Below are positions 41,525-52,958 of a DNA stretch of 64,000 nucleotides, piece by piece. Where the stretch lies: positions 74,348,206-74,412,205 of the forward strand of contig CM024758.1 in NCBI GenBank assembly GCA_014218235.1, in the 5' to 3' direction. This DNA is from Colocasia esculenta (taxonomy: Eukaryota > Streptophyta > Magnoliopsida > Alismatales > Araceae). Made by a program: the position numbers and the translations under genes. Numbering within the stretch: the stretch's first letter is position 1; each line of letters begins with the position of its first letter. The notes beneath the pieces are model-generated. The model was not told the DNA's origin. It saw nothing but the letters and a program-made list of their open reading frames with translations, and made no database searches.

Positions 41525-43906
41525 TCACTTACCTTTATTGCTTCCTCCGAAAGTAACATGTCCGGACTTTTTTTCAGATAGGAGACAGAACTTTTCATTG
41601 TCTCCCGTCATGTGTCTTGAACAACCACTATCAAGATACCAAAGTTGTTCTTGGCTATAAGACACACCTACACACACAATCAAAGAAGATTCTTTGGAAC
41701 CAAAGTACATTTGGGTCCCACAATGCCTCCCAGATCAATAACATATGAAAGCAAATCTTTACGAATCCAAAGTTGTTTGTCCACATTTAAATTATTCACA
41801 TTCCTGAGATCATGCTGGTTTTTATTCCTTTTCATGTTTTCAAGTTTTTTTGACGCATCTTCATTCATGTATTTTCTGTTAAACTTTTCTTAACTTTTTC
41901 AGAATAAGTCTTATCTTGGTTTGACTCCTTAGCATTTGAGGATATTGAGTTTTATTACTTCTGACAAAATCATAAGGCTGTGTCGACACTCTGAAGGGAT
42001 AGTGTCGACTTACATGGTTCCATCCTAACCAACTTTGAGCATTTAAATAATTTGATTTTGATCTTCCATATGCCCATCTAGTGTGAAGCCAATTCTGTGA
42101 TGATGTTGATCCATCATTTGTCCATTTTCCCAAATTCTGTGATTTTCTGCATAATGGTGTCGACCTATAGTGAGCAAAGTGTCGACCTTGCCAGGCAGGT
42201 GATTTCAACTTTTGGTCCTTTGAAACATTTGTTCATTTTCAGCCTTTGTTTTCTTTCCTCCATTTGTTCTTTGTTGACAGCCATTTTGTTTTTTCACCTT
42301 GTCTTGTATCTTTTCCATTTTTCTCATTTCTCTATCCTTTTGAAGTAGAATCTTCTGAAGTCTTTAAGAAACAAATGTTTGGTCTTCATTCCTACTTTCT
42401 TTTTCTTTGTGGGATTAAAGCCTAACCCCTCTTTGTTGAAATTTACTCTCGTGCCTACAAGGACTTCAAGATTGTTCTTGCCAGTTACAAATTTTTCAAG
42501 AGCTCCTTGCCTTTTGTTTATTTCATTCGCAGAACTTCAACTTCCTTTTTTAATTCAATGTTAACACTTGTAGGGCAGCATTTTTTTCAGAAACAAGAGC
42601 AATTTCATCAAGACTTTCAATGTTCTGATTTTTCAATTCAGTTACAACATCTTTAAAGCATTTATCTCTTGTGAGAATTTTTTCTTTTCTTTTGTTAAGA
42701 TGTTCTGAGAGGAATGTTTCAGTTTCTTCTTAGATTTTATTTTCCTTTTTAAGAGCATCATACTGGTCGAGAAGTTCAAAGTAAACATGCTCCCAATCAT
42801 CCAAATTGAAACTTTAAACAAAGAGATTACCTCTTCTTCTTCTTCTTCTGTTTCTCTAGCCATCAGACATATCTTTGAGTGAGTGTCCTCAGCATCTGAG
42901 CTCTCTTCTTCTTCATCATCTTCTTCTTCACTTTATGCTCCAACCGTAGCCTTTTGCTTATTCTGTTCAATCTAGGCTAAGTTTTCTTTTGAGCCTCAGG
43001 ACATTCTGACTTGACATGTCCTGGTTTCCTGCAATTGTAGTAAACAATTTTCATTCTTTTTATTTGTATTTACTTTGGGTTTTGACAGATTTTTGTTATA
43101 TTGTTTCTTTTTCAAAAAACCCTTACCTTCCTTTCTCAGAAAGTTCCTAATTTTCTAGTGATTAATGCAAACTCACCTGAGTCATCCTCAGAGGTCAATA
43201 ATTCACTGTCTTCAGTGGCCTCTTTTATGTTGGACTTGCTTTAAGAGCAGAGACTTCTTATTCTTTAGATCATCCTCGGTTCTTCTTAACTCCAACTCAT
43301 ATGTCATTAAGGAACCTATCAACTCATCTATAGTAGTTGTGGATAAGTTTCTAGATTCTTCAATAACAGTAGCTTTAGTATGCCAAATGGGTGTCAAAGA
43401 CCTAAGAATGTTTCTAACCAGTTCCTTATCAGAGTAAACTTTGCCCAAATTTTTTAGCCCGTTTGTCATCAAAGTTAATTTGCCATACATTTCGGAGATA
43501 GTTTCATCATGCTTCATACAAAATGTCTCATATTCAGAAACTAACATATGGCTTTAGTTTCTTTTACCTATGATGTGCCTTCGTAAATTACCATAAGGCG
43601 ATCCCAGATTTCTTTTGCGCTTGAGCATGAGGAGACTCGAGAAAACTTTGTTGGATGCAGTGAGCATTGCATTATATTCATGGCACTCTAATTTGCGTTC
43701 GACTTCTTGATCTCTTCCGGAGTCCACTTCTCTTCGTCTTCGGACAGCTCATAAGGTCCATTGTTCACTACTCTCCATATTTGATGGTCTTGAGCTCGTA
43801 AGAAAACCTGCATACGAGTTTTCCAATATGCATAATTAGTACCATCAAAATAGGGTGGTCTGTTCACAGAATGACCCTCAACAATATAGCCCCTAGAGTC
43901 CATCAC
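41525..43906 (-). pseudogene. Copia element B gag and protease, minus strand, 3' truncated
   Basis: The start at 43906 encodes PPYFDGTNYAYWKTRMQVFL, the copia Gag (DUF4219-like) motif. Frame 43547-43212 has TISEMYGKLTLMTNGLKNLG and VRNILRSLTPIW, the UBN2 core. A zinc knuckle at 43042-43001 has lost its first Cys (Tyr) but keeps C, H and C. Frame 42863-42642 is an acidic-to-basic coiled coil. The protease motif LWYLDSGCSRHMTGD is in frame 41710-41525 (catalytic Asp at 41632-41630). The element stops there: integrase, RT and 3' LTR are missing. Frames change several times. Palindromes lie inside the body at 41981-42186. Confidence 0.87.
41981..42186. repeat. GTGTCGAC(A/C) pairs inside copia B coding region
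   Basis: Two pairs have centres near 41984.5/42006.5 and 42161.5/42183.5, each 22 bp apart. Between them, a CTAGTGTGAAG at about 42079-42089 could be a decayed site. They lie between the zinc knuckle and the protease of a copia polyprotein. Confidence 0.75.
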
Positions 43907-43952
43907 ACAATAAATTCTCCTGGCCGTGAAACCAAATAAATTGGAGAACCTA

Positions 43953-43964
43953 GCAGTGATACCA
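43953..43964 (-). other. Primer-binding site of copia B
   Basis: The minus strand reads TGGTATCACTGC two bases after the LTR. The first eight bases fit the initiator tRNA-Met PBS; the rest differs. Confidence 0.6.
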
Positions 43965-43966
43965 CG

Positions 43967-45480
43967 TGTTGTGTGTAGAAAGATTATCTAGAGGGGGGGT
44001 GAAAAGAGAATCTTCAGAATTTTAAAACAATTCAGAAGTGAGATGCCTCGATATGACAATACCAATTGAACAATCAACACACGAAGCAACAAGGGAACAA
44101 ACCACACACAAGAAAGGAAAGTTTTAAGGTGGTTCAACTCCAATGAGAGACCTACATCCACCCCTCACACAACCAGTAAGGTACCACTATGAGAACCACT
44201 GTGAAGAAAACTCAAACACCTATTGATTCACAGCTTCTTCACATCCGCTGACTCACAGCTTGAACACTCAACTAATACACAACTTTAACCCAATTGATCC
44301 AATCACAACACGTGAATGATCAATACACTCTACCTCACAGAGGGGCAGAAGTACACAAATCAAATTCTTCGAAGAAATTGAAAAGATGAAAATGAGAAAG
44401 TGCCAGAATGTGTTTGGAGATAATCAAACTCCCTGCTCAGGATCCAGATTCGAATTACAGCATTTCTGGTCTTCAGATTTGATCCCTCTTTAGCTGAATT
44501 CCTCTTAAAACTTGTTCCAATTGGATCATAGGGATCAAGTTGGAGAAGCTTCACGATCCTCGGTTCACGAAGACTCAGCACCATCTATTCGAAGCTTCAA
44601 TTCAAGCTTGATTCAGCAGCGCATCTATCTGATCACCGCTACGATCTGAAATTGCATCTTCGTACTGATGACAAGGCCTCTGATCTCCTTACTTCGTGAT
44701 GCTCTACGATTTCTTCCCTTTCGTTGTCTTCCGCAAGCTCTCCTCTCTTACGAACAGAAGCACCCCACTTTTTGTTATCTGATTTCGTAGGATTCTGTGC
44801 AATGGGCCCCTCAATAGATTCACCAAAGAAAAAGTGCAGGAATCTTTTTTGCCGCCGAGCATCGGCACCTTCTAGAATAGCTAACGTGTCAAAACAAATC
44901 CCAGTCATTAGGTTTTGGATCACGTGCATGCGTGAGGCCTTCTGTTCACTTGAAAAATCTAAGTGTAGTAGTGTCGACACTTCCAAGGTCTAGTGTCGAC
45001 ATACACACATTAATCTTAAGTGATGCACCAATCTTCAGTAATCAAGAACATGTTATAAATCTGAGAGTTCCAAGATATCAACTTGATTTTTCTTCTAAGT
45101 TAGCCTAATAAACAATTGGTGTCGACCTTGGGTACAGTTAGTGTCGACCTTAGCTCCAATTGGCTTTACAATGAACTCGGCCCTTGTATAGTGTCGACCT
45201 TATCATCACTGTGTCGACCTTATCAGTTTGCATCACCTTAGTATGACTTGCATCCATCTCGAGTGTTGACATACACTCTGAATAGCATTGACCTGACTTG
45301 TTCACATTTCCTCAGCATAACATGGATAGACCACTAGTGTCGACCTATGCACCAGGTAGTGTCGACCTTATCGAAATTTTCTTTGTTGTAAACGAATTGT
45401 ACTTGTAAAGAAAAGGTTGTTTGTCAAATATCTATACCTTTAACTTCAATTATGATATCATCAAAACCAGGGACACAACA
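43967..45480 (-). repeat. Copia B 5' LTR, minus strand
   Basis: The 1514-bp LTR runs on the minus strand from TGTTGTGTCCCTGG (45480) to TACACACAACA (43967). Its beginning shows the TTTTGATGATATCA motif also present in the SIRE-like LTR start (TTTTGATGATGACA), so the families are distant relatives. A phased palindrome array fills 44971-45366. Confidence 0.85.
44971..45366 (-). repeat. Phased GTGTCGAC array in copia B LTR
   Basis: Centres fall near 44975.5/44997.5, 45123.5/45145.5, 45195.5/45215.5, 45267.5/45289.5 and 45341.5/45363.5. Intrapair distances are 22, 22, 20, 22 and 22 bp; the period over the last four pairs is 72, 72 and 74 bp. The jump from the first to the second pair is 148 bp, twice 74, so one pair has been lost near 45050-45071 without shifting the register. 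Most sites have GTGTCGACCT, so the right arm is less regular than in other families. Confidence 0.88.
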
Positions 45481-46032
45481 AGGTATATAGAATCTTAGGC
45501 ATTGCCGTTACGCCAAAACACGAATTGTTGTATAAGGATACCATCCTTCCTTATAACCCACCACAGGATACAGTCCCCCTGCTGGACAACTTAGCAACAC
45601 CCATAGGCAGGTCCACACCCGGACCTAGGCATGACTTGGCCAACCCGGCCTCCGCCACACCTCATTCTCAGGTCGCCCCAGGGTGAGACGCTGGCACGCG
45701 CACCTGCCTCGCAGCATGCCGCCCAACAATCTCCCCCCCAGTGGCACCCCTGGGAATAGAACCCGTGACCTGCTCTGATACCAGGTATATAGAATCTCAG
45801 GCATTGCCGTTACGCCAAAACTCGAGTTGTTGTGTAAGGATACCATCCTTCCTTATAACCCACCATAGGGTACAGTCCCCCTGCTCGACAACTCAGCAAC
45901 ACTCGTAGGTAGTTCCACAATGGACCTTGGCATGACTTGGCCAACCCAACCTCCGCCACACCGTCATTCTCAGGTCGCCCTACGGTGAGATGCTGGCACG
46001 CGCACCTGCCTCGTAGTATGCCGCCCAACAAT
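45481..46032 (-). repeat. Tandem pair of a SINE-like repeat
   Basis: Two copies, 45481-45782 (302 bp) and 45783-46032 (250 bp, cut short), both start AGGTATATAGAATCT and share blocks up to CATGCCGCCCAACAA. On the minus strand there is a pol III B-box-like GGTTCTATTCC (about 45763-45753) and, some 50 bases upstream, GGCGTAACGGCAATGCC (about 45817-45801) as a possible A box. This suggests a tRNA-derived SINE in reverse, tandemly duplicated. An ancient LTR fragment is an alternative. Confidence 0.5.
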
Positions 46033-47632
46033 TGCTATACATCTTATAGATATATGTAAGTTTATTTCTGTGCATGTAATATATTTAAATGTGCATGTAG
46101 TGTCTAATAAGGATATGCACATTGTATTTATCTGTTTCATGCATTTTGTATGTAATTACGTTGTGTACGTATATATATGTATGTTATTTTGTGCATATTA
46201 TACCTAATTAAGATTATTACAAATTATATTTAAATAAATAGTGTGTGATGCATGTAGTTTATATGGTGAATGTATGTTTAATTATTTCTGTACACATTAA
46301 ATTGTTGTGATGTAATTGAACATTTATTTTGAGGTATTTTTGTGTTCTGGCCGAGATGCCAGTTGGCGGCAACATGTATGCCGCTGACTGCATGGCCAGG
46401 AGGAGTTGGCATCCAGATCGATGGATGCCAACCCCCCTGTTGGCGACATCAGATTTGGACGCCTAGTTCCCAGTGTTATAGCGGTTTCAGATTTGGTTAC
46501 GCCTGCGTTTCTCCCGGTTCCAGTTTAGGAAACCCATCCCTAACTATAAGAGACCTACCCTAATGCGTACCCAACCAACCTAGCTCTATAAAATCACCCG
46601 ATTTTGGCCGAGTTAGGTCTTTGGCTCTTGTGAGGAAGTTAGGGTTTTCTATGAGAGAGGCTGATCTTAGGAGGGCTGGATCTGGCGACTGGAGGAGTTT
46701 TCTAGAGATCTTCAATGACTGGGAGGTGCACTTGACATCAAGGAAACTTCTCCAACTCCGAGGATCGTCCTACATCAACAGAAGGACCAGATTTGAAGTG
46801 GTTTGGAGCACCTTCTTTGCTGGGCCGAGGAGGGCTTCTTCGGAAAGATTTGATCTCTGTGGATGTATTTTGAGGCAAGTAACCTATGGGTGTCAACCCT
46901 ACTCATGTCCCCTTAGGTCCCAGTATTTTTACGGAATTTTTCTCGTGTCCTGGAACCTCCAAATTCCGTTTGCATTGTGTTTTGTATGCATTGTCTGTAG
47001 ACATGAAGTTGGCGGCCACATGTGTGCCGCCAGGTTCCTGTGTTGGCGACATCAGACTGTGCCGTTACACTGTTTGCGGCACACACTATGCCGCCAAGTT
47101 CTTCAAGGTTTTAAATAAGTATTGCTTGATCTCTATAATGTGTTTATTGGACTTCTGGATATGTGTGCATGTTGTAAAAATTGTATGTGGTCAGGAGCAG
47201 TCATTAGGTCATATCATGAGGACAAGTTGAATTTCTATACTTAGTTCTATTTATTAATATTTTTGTAACCAGACAATAAGCATGAATTGACCATGATATT
47301 TCTTGAAGAATTAGATCCCAGTGATGAGTGTCCCAATATGAGAGTGTATCCCTAGTTTGTATTTTGAGCATTAGAACATGTAGTAGGAAGTGAGGAATAA
47401 ATGTACTTTTTCTTTTATTGAATCTTAGTCCTGTATTAGTTTATTTGAAATAATGAGATGAGATTTGAATACAATTTCCATTGAGTTCAATATTCAGGCC
47501 CTATTATGATACTGTATTGATATACATTTAGTGCATGCTAGCTAGAGACTTATTTGCCGACTATTCACGTCTCGGAATATCGACTCGAATTATGCGAATT
47601 AATATCCGCTGCTTAATTCTCAGGACGTGACA
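46033..47632 (+). repeat. Gypsy LTR fragment with GGCGGC hairpins
   Basis: The end, TATCCGCTGCTTAATTCTCAGGACGTGACA, matches the Tekay-type LTR terminus. The start is not recognisable, no PBS follows and no target duplication was found, so it is a truncated or solo LTR. TATAAAAT at 46587-46594 is a TATA candidate. Hairpins flank it: TGGCGGC/GCCGCCA (47010-47032), GCGGC/GCCGC (47076-47094), GGCGGC/GCCGC (46365-46384) and an 11-bp stem, GTTGGCATCCA/TGGATGCCAAC (46405-46432). Confidence 0.65.
46587..46594 (+). promoter_or_regulatory. TATA box of gypsy LTR fragment
   Basis: CTCTATAAAATCACC lies about 1050 bp before the LTR end and is the likeliest promoter of the fragment. Confidence 0.45.
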
Positions 47633-47787
47633 TGTCGCGACCTAAGTTTCTATGCCCAGAACAGAATTGGCCACCAGAGAGCACCCTATTTGATTCCTAC
47701 TTGGACTTCTAAGGCTTCCTAGTTCGGTTCTAACTCCTCTTGAGCCTTCTAAACCTTCTCCCACCATGAATAGGAGTGTTACATGCC

Positions 47788-47795
47788 TATAAATA
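47788..47795 (+). promoter_or_regulatory. TATA box of DUF7745-like gene
   Basis: GCCTATAAATAAGG lies 73 bp before the ATG at 47861, with a C/T-rich leader (47828-47860) between. This is normal plant promoter geometry. Confidence 0.6.
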
Positions 47796-47860
47796 AGGGT
47801 GTGGAGGCAAAATTTGGAGTTCAAAACCCCTCTTCTTCTCTTCAAGCTCTCAAGTCTCTC

Positions 47861-49331
47861 ATGGCCATGAAGAGAGCTCCAAGTGCTTCCATGGGTGGTG
47901 AGGCTTCCTATGATGGTCCCATGCGCGCCCGGACATCCTACAACGAGCTGGTGAGGCTGACGGAGGTTCCAAACCACTTGAGTGGCAATGCCAACATGAG
48001 AGAAGTATGTAAAGTGGTTTTTTCAATTTCTGTGAATTTCAACTTCGTATTTCTTTGTTAATACACCTTCTTCTTCTTCTCCTCTCTTCTTCTTTTCTTC
48101 TCCTTCCATAGCTTTTTCTTGGCTCCCGTCGATACTTTAAGCTCAATTGGCTAGCACCTATGATCAAGGTTCTACCCATGCATGTGATCCGCGCCTTGAG
48201 AGAGTGGGGTTTAGGGGGAATCTTGATAGCCACCCACAACTACCATAAGATCTCTTTTTATTGGCATAGCATAACTGCGTTGGTAGAATTATGGCACCCA
48301 CAAACTCATACCTTTCTTTTTCCCAAATTTAAGGCTACCGTCTTACTACAGGAGGAGGAGGCTTTCATGGCTTTACCCAAGACTACAAGGGGTGATGAGC
48401 ACAAGACATGTTACACCGTTGAACCTATTGATCCTAAACTCATCTTAGGTGAATTCATGATGGATCCCAAAGATGTATATACTATGATTAGCCCTCAACA
48501 TATTCACCTAATCCCCTTGTCTAAGTGGGTCATATCTCATTGCAAGAATAAGTGCGGGAATTACCAAGAAATAACCAAAGCCATGGCCATATGCTTGTGT
48601 GAGGTGGTTCTCTTCCCCTCCAGAGATCACCTCTTAGACCATGTGAACTTGAGCACCATTAGCGGGGTATGGCGGGGACTTTCCCTCTCTCATACAGTCC
48701 TAGCCTTCCTTTATGCGGGACTCACATTGGTGGCTTTGTGGGGCCCACTTTTTGGCTCTATGATCCTGTTGGAGTGCTGGTTGGGAGTGAGAATTAAATT
48801 TAAACCTGTAGAAAACCCCACCATAGAAAACCGGATCTTTGGGTACCACCCTTTGTGCTTCATTGGCGGAGTGGCCAAATTCTCTGATCGTGTTATATGC
48901 AGGACAGCGGATAAAAAGACTCGGAGTGCATGGCGGCTATATCTTACATACTTCCGATGGAGCACTTCCCCATGGACATAGCGACGCTACGTGAAGTGGA
49001 CATACGGCTTCCCCTTGGACGTGGTTTGGACCTAAAACTCGTGGGGAACATGGCATTGGTTCTCTACAACACCCATAGGTGCTACCTTCAGGTTGGGAAG
49101 CCTCGGACGAAGCTACTACAACCATCACACTTGCCTCCTATGAAAGCGAGGTGCTTGGGAGACCCAGAGGATGAGCAGGCCGTACGAAGTGCGCTAGTGA
49201 TGAGGCACGTGTGTGCCACTCACGCTCTACCACCCACGGTGCATGAGGAGCGCGAGACACATCAGGCGTACCTCAGGGAGTATAGAGAGATCTGGCCACG
49301 TGGGGACCGTGATCTTGTGAGGGAGACTTGA
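47861..49331 (+). pseudogene. DUF7745-like gene with one intron, one frameshift
   Basis: Exon 1 (47861-48004) starts MAMKRAPSASMGGEASYD. An intron with GT at 48005 and AG at 48110-48111 (107 bp, pyrimidine-rich 3' end) joins in phase 0 to exon 2 (48112 onward). Exon 2 reads GSRRYFKLNWLAPMIKVL, ITALVELWHPQTHTFLFP, and KAMAICLCEVVLFPSRDHL, then a hydrophobic stretch (LSHTVLAFLYAGLTLVALWG). This order fits the plant DUF7745/aminotransferase-like family, which is related to the plant mobile domain. Near 48930-48980 the frame shifts, and MAAISYILPMEHFP to the TGA at 49329 continues it. The family's function is unknown and it is often transposon-borne. Confidence 0.65.
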
Positions 49332-49488
49332 TTGTATTTTTGGAAATTTTTTTGAAAGATTTTGATGTTTTGGGAGCATGAGAGTGATGTATCAGATATT
49401 TTATGATGATTTTAAGATTTTATATGATGTATTCATTTGAGATTGGCAATGAAAATGTGAATTTATATAAGGTCATGTGCACAGAATT
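49332..49488. other. 3' flank of DUF7745-like gene
   Basis: AT-rich sequence with a TTTATATGATG-type stretch follows the stop. No clear polyadenylation site was identified. Confidence 0.4.
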
Positions 49489-49493
49489 AGAAG

Positions 49494-49596
49494 GCGACAG
49501 GAGGGCCGTCGCGACCTAGAATGCGACAGGTCAATGGTCGCGACCTAGGTTTAGAAGGCGACCGGTTTCCTGTCGCTACCTGAACTGAATGCGACA
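49494..49596 (+). repeat. GCGAC-N9-GTCGC hairpin array
   Basis: Three units of exactly the same geometry, GCGAC, nine bases, GTCGC, lie at 49494-49512, 49523-49541 and 49558-49576, and a fourth GCGAC is at 49591-49595. The nine-base loops differ. The same geometry is found in the gypsy solo LTR (9997-10043). The array is upstream of the PMD gene's first exon. Confidence 0.85.
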
Positions 49597-50003
49597 CACA
49601 TATTTTAGCGACCACAGATCCTAGCCCCTTTTGAATTTCGGACCCCACACACACCCCTCTTTTCACTCTTTCTTCATCTCTCTTCTTCCACCCCTCCGGT
49701 GACCGAGGACTCCTTCTCACCCTTTCTCCGGCGACCTCCCACCAGCGGCGACGGCGACTGCCCCCTCTACTTCTTCCTCCTTCCTACTTCTTCTTCTCCC
49801 TCTTTTCTTCCCCATTTGCCCAAGGTGATAGAGGGTGGTGGAGGTAGTGGTGGCGACGGCGATGGGCGCCCGACGCGGTCCAAGCGGACCATTAGCCGGC
49901 GGCGGACGACCGAGGAATCATCCATGACGAGGGAAAAGGAGGCTCTGGCCCTCCCCATGGAGGTGGACCCCATGGAAGGTCCGGGCAAGGAGGAGGCCAT
50001 TGG

Positions 50004-52851
50004 TGTAACGCCCCTCTTAGACCCAGTACAGTTACACCAACTCACATGGATCTAATAGAGGTATTATAGTGGACTGAATCCAACAATTTCAATACAGGTT
50101 GAAATATACACAAATAACTATTCAATTCCAAAGATAATTGACAGAATATGGAATTAAACACTTGCAATCAGCATTTATTCAAATGTAAATCTAATGCATA
50201 AAAAGGTAGCAATAGTCCGAAGTTATTACATTTCAATGATCCATTTCATAAGAGAAATTACATAAGATCCTCACATACAAGAGTCACTCTAAAACTCTCT
50301 ATGACAAGCTAAGTCTCCACGTCCTCACGCTCTGAGTCAGTTTGCACTAATTTCTCCGTATCCTCTGGCTCTCCTGAAATGTTAGGCAAGTATGAGTCTA
50401 CAAGACCCAGCAAATCACATGAAAGACAGTTCAAGATATTAACAGTATATTAGTTTTAAACATGGTAGTACATTAGCATTCCATTCATTGATATCATATA
50501 CTTTTCTTACTACAGTTCTAAGTCCATTGGCAATCATTCATTTGATAGTGATTCTAACTATTATGGAAATAAAACATGTTTTGCATGTAACATGGAATCA
50601 CTTATTCATGGAATCTATTCGATGTCATGTGACGTACAACAATTCTCATGTATCAATTTCTCACTTATACATGCACTATTCTTTTACATAACAATTTTCA
50701 TGTAGTAATATTAAAACATTGACATGTAGCATGAAATCCTTTGAACAAGTTCACATGTAGGAATGTAAACATATAACATGTAGTATGCAGCATGTAGAAC
50801 AGGTAGACATGTAACTTGTAGCATGTAATCATTTTCATATAGTTGCCAAGACATAGCCCACACTAAATTAGAGATTAGTAGTCATTTAACATTCACTTAT
50901 CACCTAGGCAATGCGTTGATGAAGTCATAGTATTTGCGCAAAACTAGGGAAAGTCCTTCCCCCTTGGCCAGTAGAACAAGTCTACCTCCAGGATTTCAAT
51001 CCGTTGCCCACGGATTCATTTATTTACATGTAGGTGAACCATTACCATAGGGGAATCTACGGTGTAGTTCCTTGTAGGAATCTCTAAGATATCAATGTCT
51101 TATTGGCATCATTGTTATAATGCGTACACTAACATGTATAATATACATGACATTTCATTTCATATTATTTTAACATGTGTTAATGCAATATTTCAAAGTA
51201 CAACACTTTCACTTCTGAAAATTCTATTTACTGTACCACAGATCCCTATCATGATACTAATATTCATTCTTGCATTTACATTCATATTTATTCAATTCTA
51301 TGTGTATATATTGTTCAGAAATTCATAGTAGAACGTACACATGTCTGAAAATTCTAAAATTTTAACAGAAATTCGAAATCAGAAATTACAATGCACATGC
51401 CAAATTTCATAATTTTCTGATTTATGCAACTATTTTTTCATGAAATTAACTCTATTAATTCAACTAACTAACATGGTTTAATATTGAGAAAAGCTCACAA
51501 TTTTCATATGGAACAGGGATTACTGACGTATTATATCTATTGCAGTAATTTAAACATCAATCACATGCTCTCTTTTAAATCATTGTACTTATCTTATATA
51601 ATTTAACCTTGATCGTTGCCATGTAATTATGCAAGTTCATTAATACATATATATAACCTACATTATAGAAATAGACAGTCCATAATATAACAATAACATG
51701 CTCTAATATTACATGGCTGAAACGCATACATTCATAAATTATACATTTAAACAAATTCACTCAGATTTATGGAAATACATGATTCTGTTAAACTTGACGT
51801 CAATTGGTATGACGTTTACTATAGTAGACGTCCACATACGTTGTCGTCAAGTAATTATAGACGGCGGCACATAGCACTGTTAACACAAACCAACGGCGGC
51901 ACATAGCGCCGTTTACAAATAGTAAGGACAGAAAATACATAAAATTCGGATGAACTAAACGGCTGTCGATATTGCCGTTTACAGGATATAGACGGCAATA
52001 CACCTGGACGTCTAGTTCTAAGACACAGAAAACACAGAAAACCTGCATGAAATCACGGCGTTTCTAACCCTTCCCGTAGGTTGTTTACATGCTTTAAAAT
52101 ACAGAAAAAAATGTTAGATACGTAATATAACATATCCTAAACTAGTCCCCCATGCAACTTGCCTTAATCCCTCCTGATGGAGCGTCGAATCCGAGCTCGA
52201 AGAAGCCCGTCTCGCCAGGGAGACAGTTCTTCCCTCCGTCTTCAAGCGATCCAAAACCTCCTCCAATGAAGTTCCTCTGCCTGGAAGAGCTTTTGGTTAC
52301 GAAATCCTAAGTATCTCCTCGGTGTAGAAGCCTCCGAACCGCACGAACAAGTACCAGATCACTCTGCAAAATCCCTTCCTCGGCCCTCTTTTTCCTCTTC
52401 CAGAACCAGAGCAAAACCTCTTCTATCTACGAGATCTGGTCTTATAAAGACCTCTCAAGCAAAGGCCAAACCTAATCTTGACCCTCGGATCTAAACGCAT
52501 CGGTTCCGCTCACTAAAACCTTCCCGAAACGGCCGATCTCCTTAATCTGGAACGGAAATCTCAAAAACAGGTAAGTCAGTTTCACGTCAACATAGGTTGC
52601 CATCTCTCCCAATATAAACGTCCATTGATGATGTCGTTGATAGTCTTGCCCATAATTAAATAATTCAGAAAAATATTAAACGTCAATGCCTATTGTCGTT
52701 AACACCATATAAACGGCATACGATATTGCCGCTTACAAGCCTTAACGTCAAACGATCTTGACGCTAGTTCTTACACAAAACAACATTCAAAATATGCAGA
52801 AGTAAACAAACAATGTACATAATAAATTCAATAAAATTCTAGGGTGCTACA
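50004..52851 (-). mobile_element. Tekay-type gypsy solo LTR, minus strand, inside the PMD gene
   Basis: A 2848-bp LTR runs on the minus strand from TGTAGCACCCTAG (52851) to GAGGGGCGTTACA (50004), flanked by the perfect duplication ATTGG (49999-50003, 52852-52856). TATAAG is at 52446-52441 on the minus strand. Inverted-repeat clusters lie at 51797-52013 (AACGGCG/CGCCGTT at 51892-51913, AACGGC/GCCGTT at 51958-51979) and 52615-52775 (ACGTC and GTCGTT sites). Confidence 0.9.
51797..52013 (-). repeat. GACGTC / GACGGC inverted-repeat cluster
   Basis: Sites GACGTC, GACGGC and GCCGTT alternate with their inverses over 217 bp. The cleanest hairpins are AACGGCG-N8-CGCCGTT (51892-51913) and AACGGC-N10-GCCGTT (51958-51979). 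The cluster is 840-1050 bp from the LTR start, close to where other Tekay LTRs have their arrays. Confidence 0.75.
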
Positions 52852-52958
52852 ATTGGCCTCAAGAAGGAGGTAGCCAAAAACCCTAGCCATGTATGATTGA
52901 TGGTGGGATTGAGGTAGACAAGGTGCTTAGGCACCCGTGTAGGGCATTTTGCCCAAGG

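Noticed and set aside
45740..45790. TGGTATCAGAGCAGG on the minus strand as a PBS of another LTR element
   Set aside because: No LTR terminus precedes it and a B-box-like motif follows within about ten bases, so a SINE-like origin was preferred.
46621..47118. A 165-codon open frame downstream of the TATA box in the LTR fragment
   Set aside because: No ATG at its start, no recognised domain and it overlaps GGCGGC hairpins; more likely part of R/U5.
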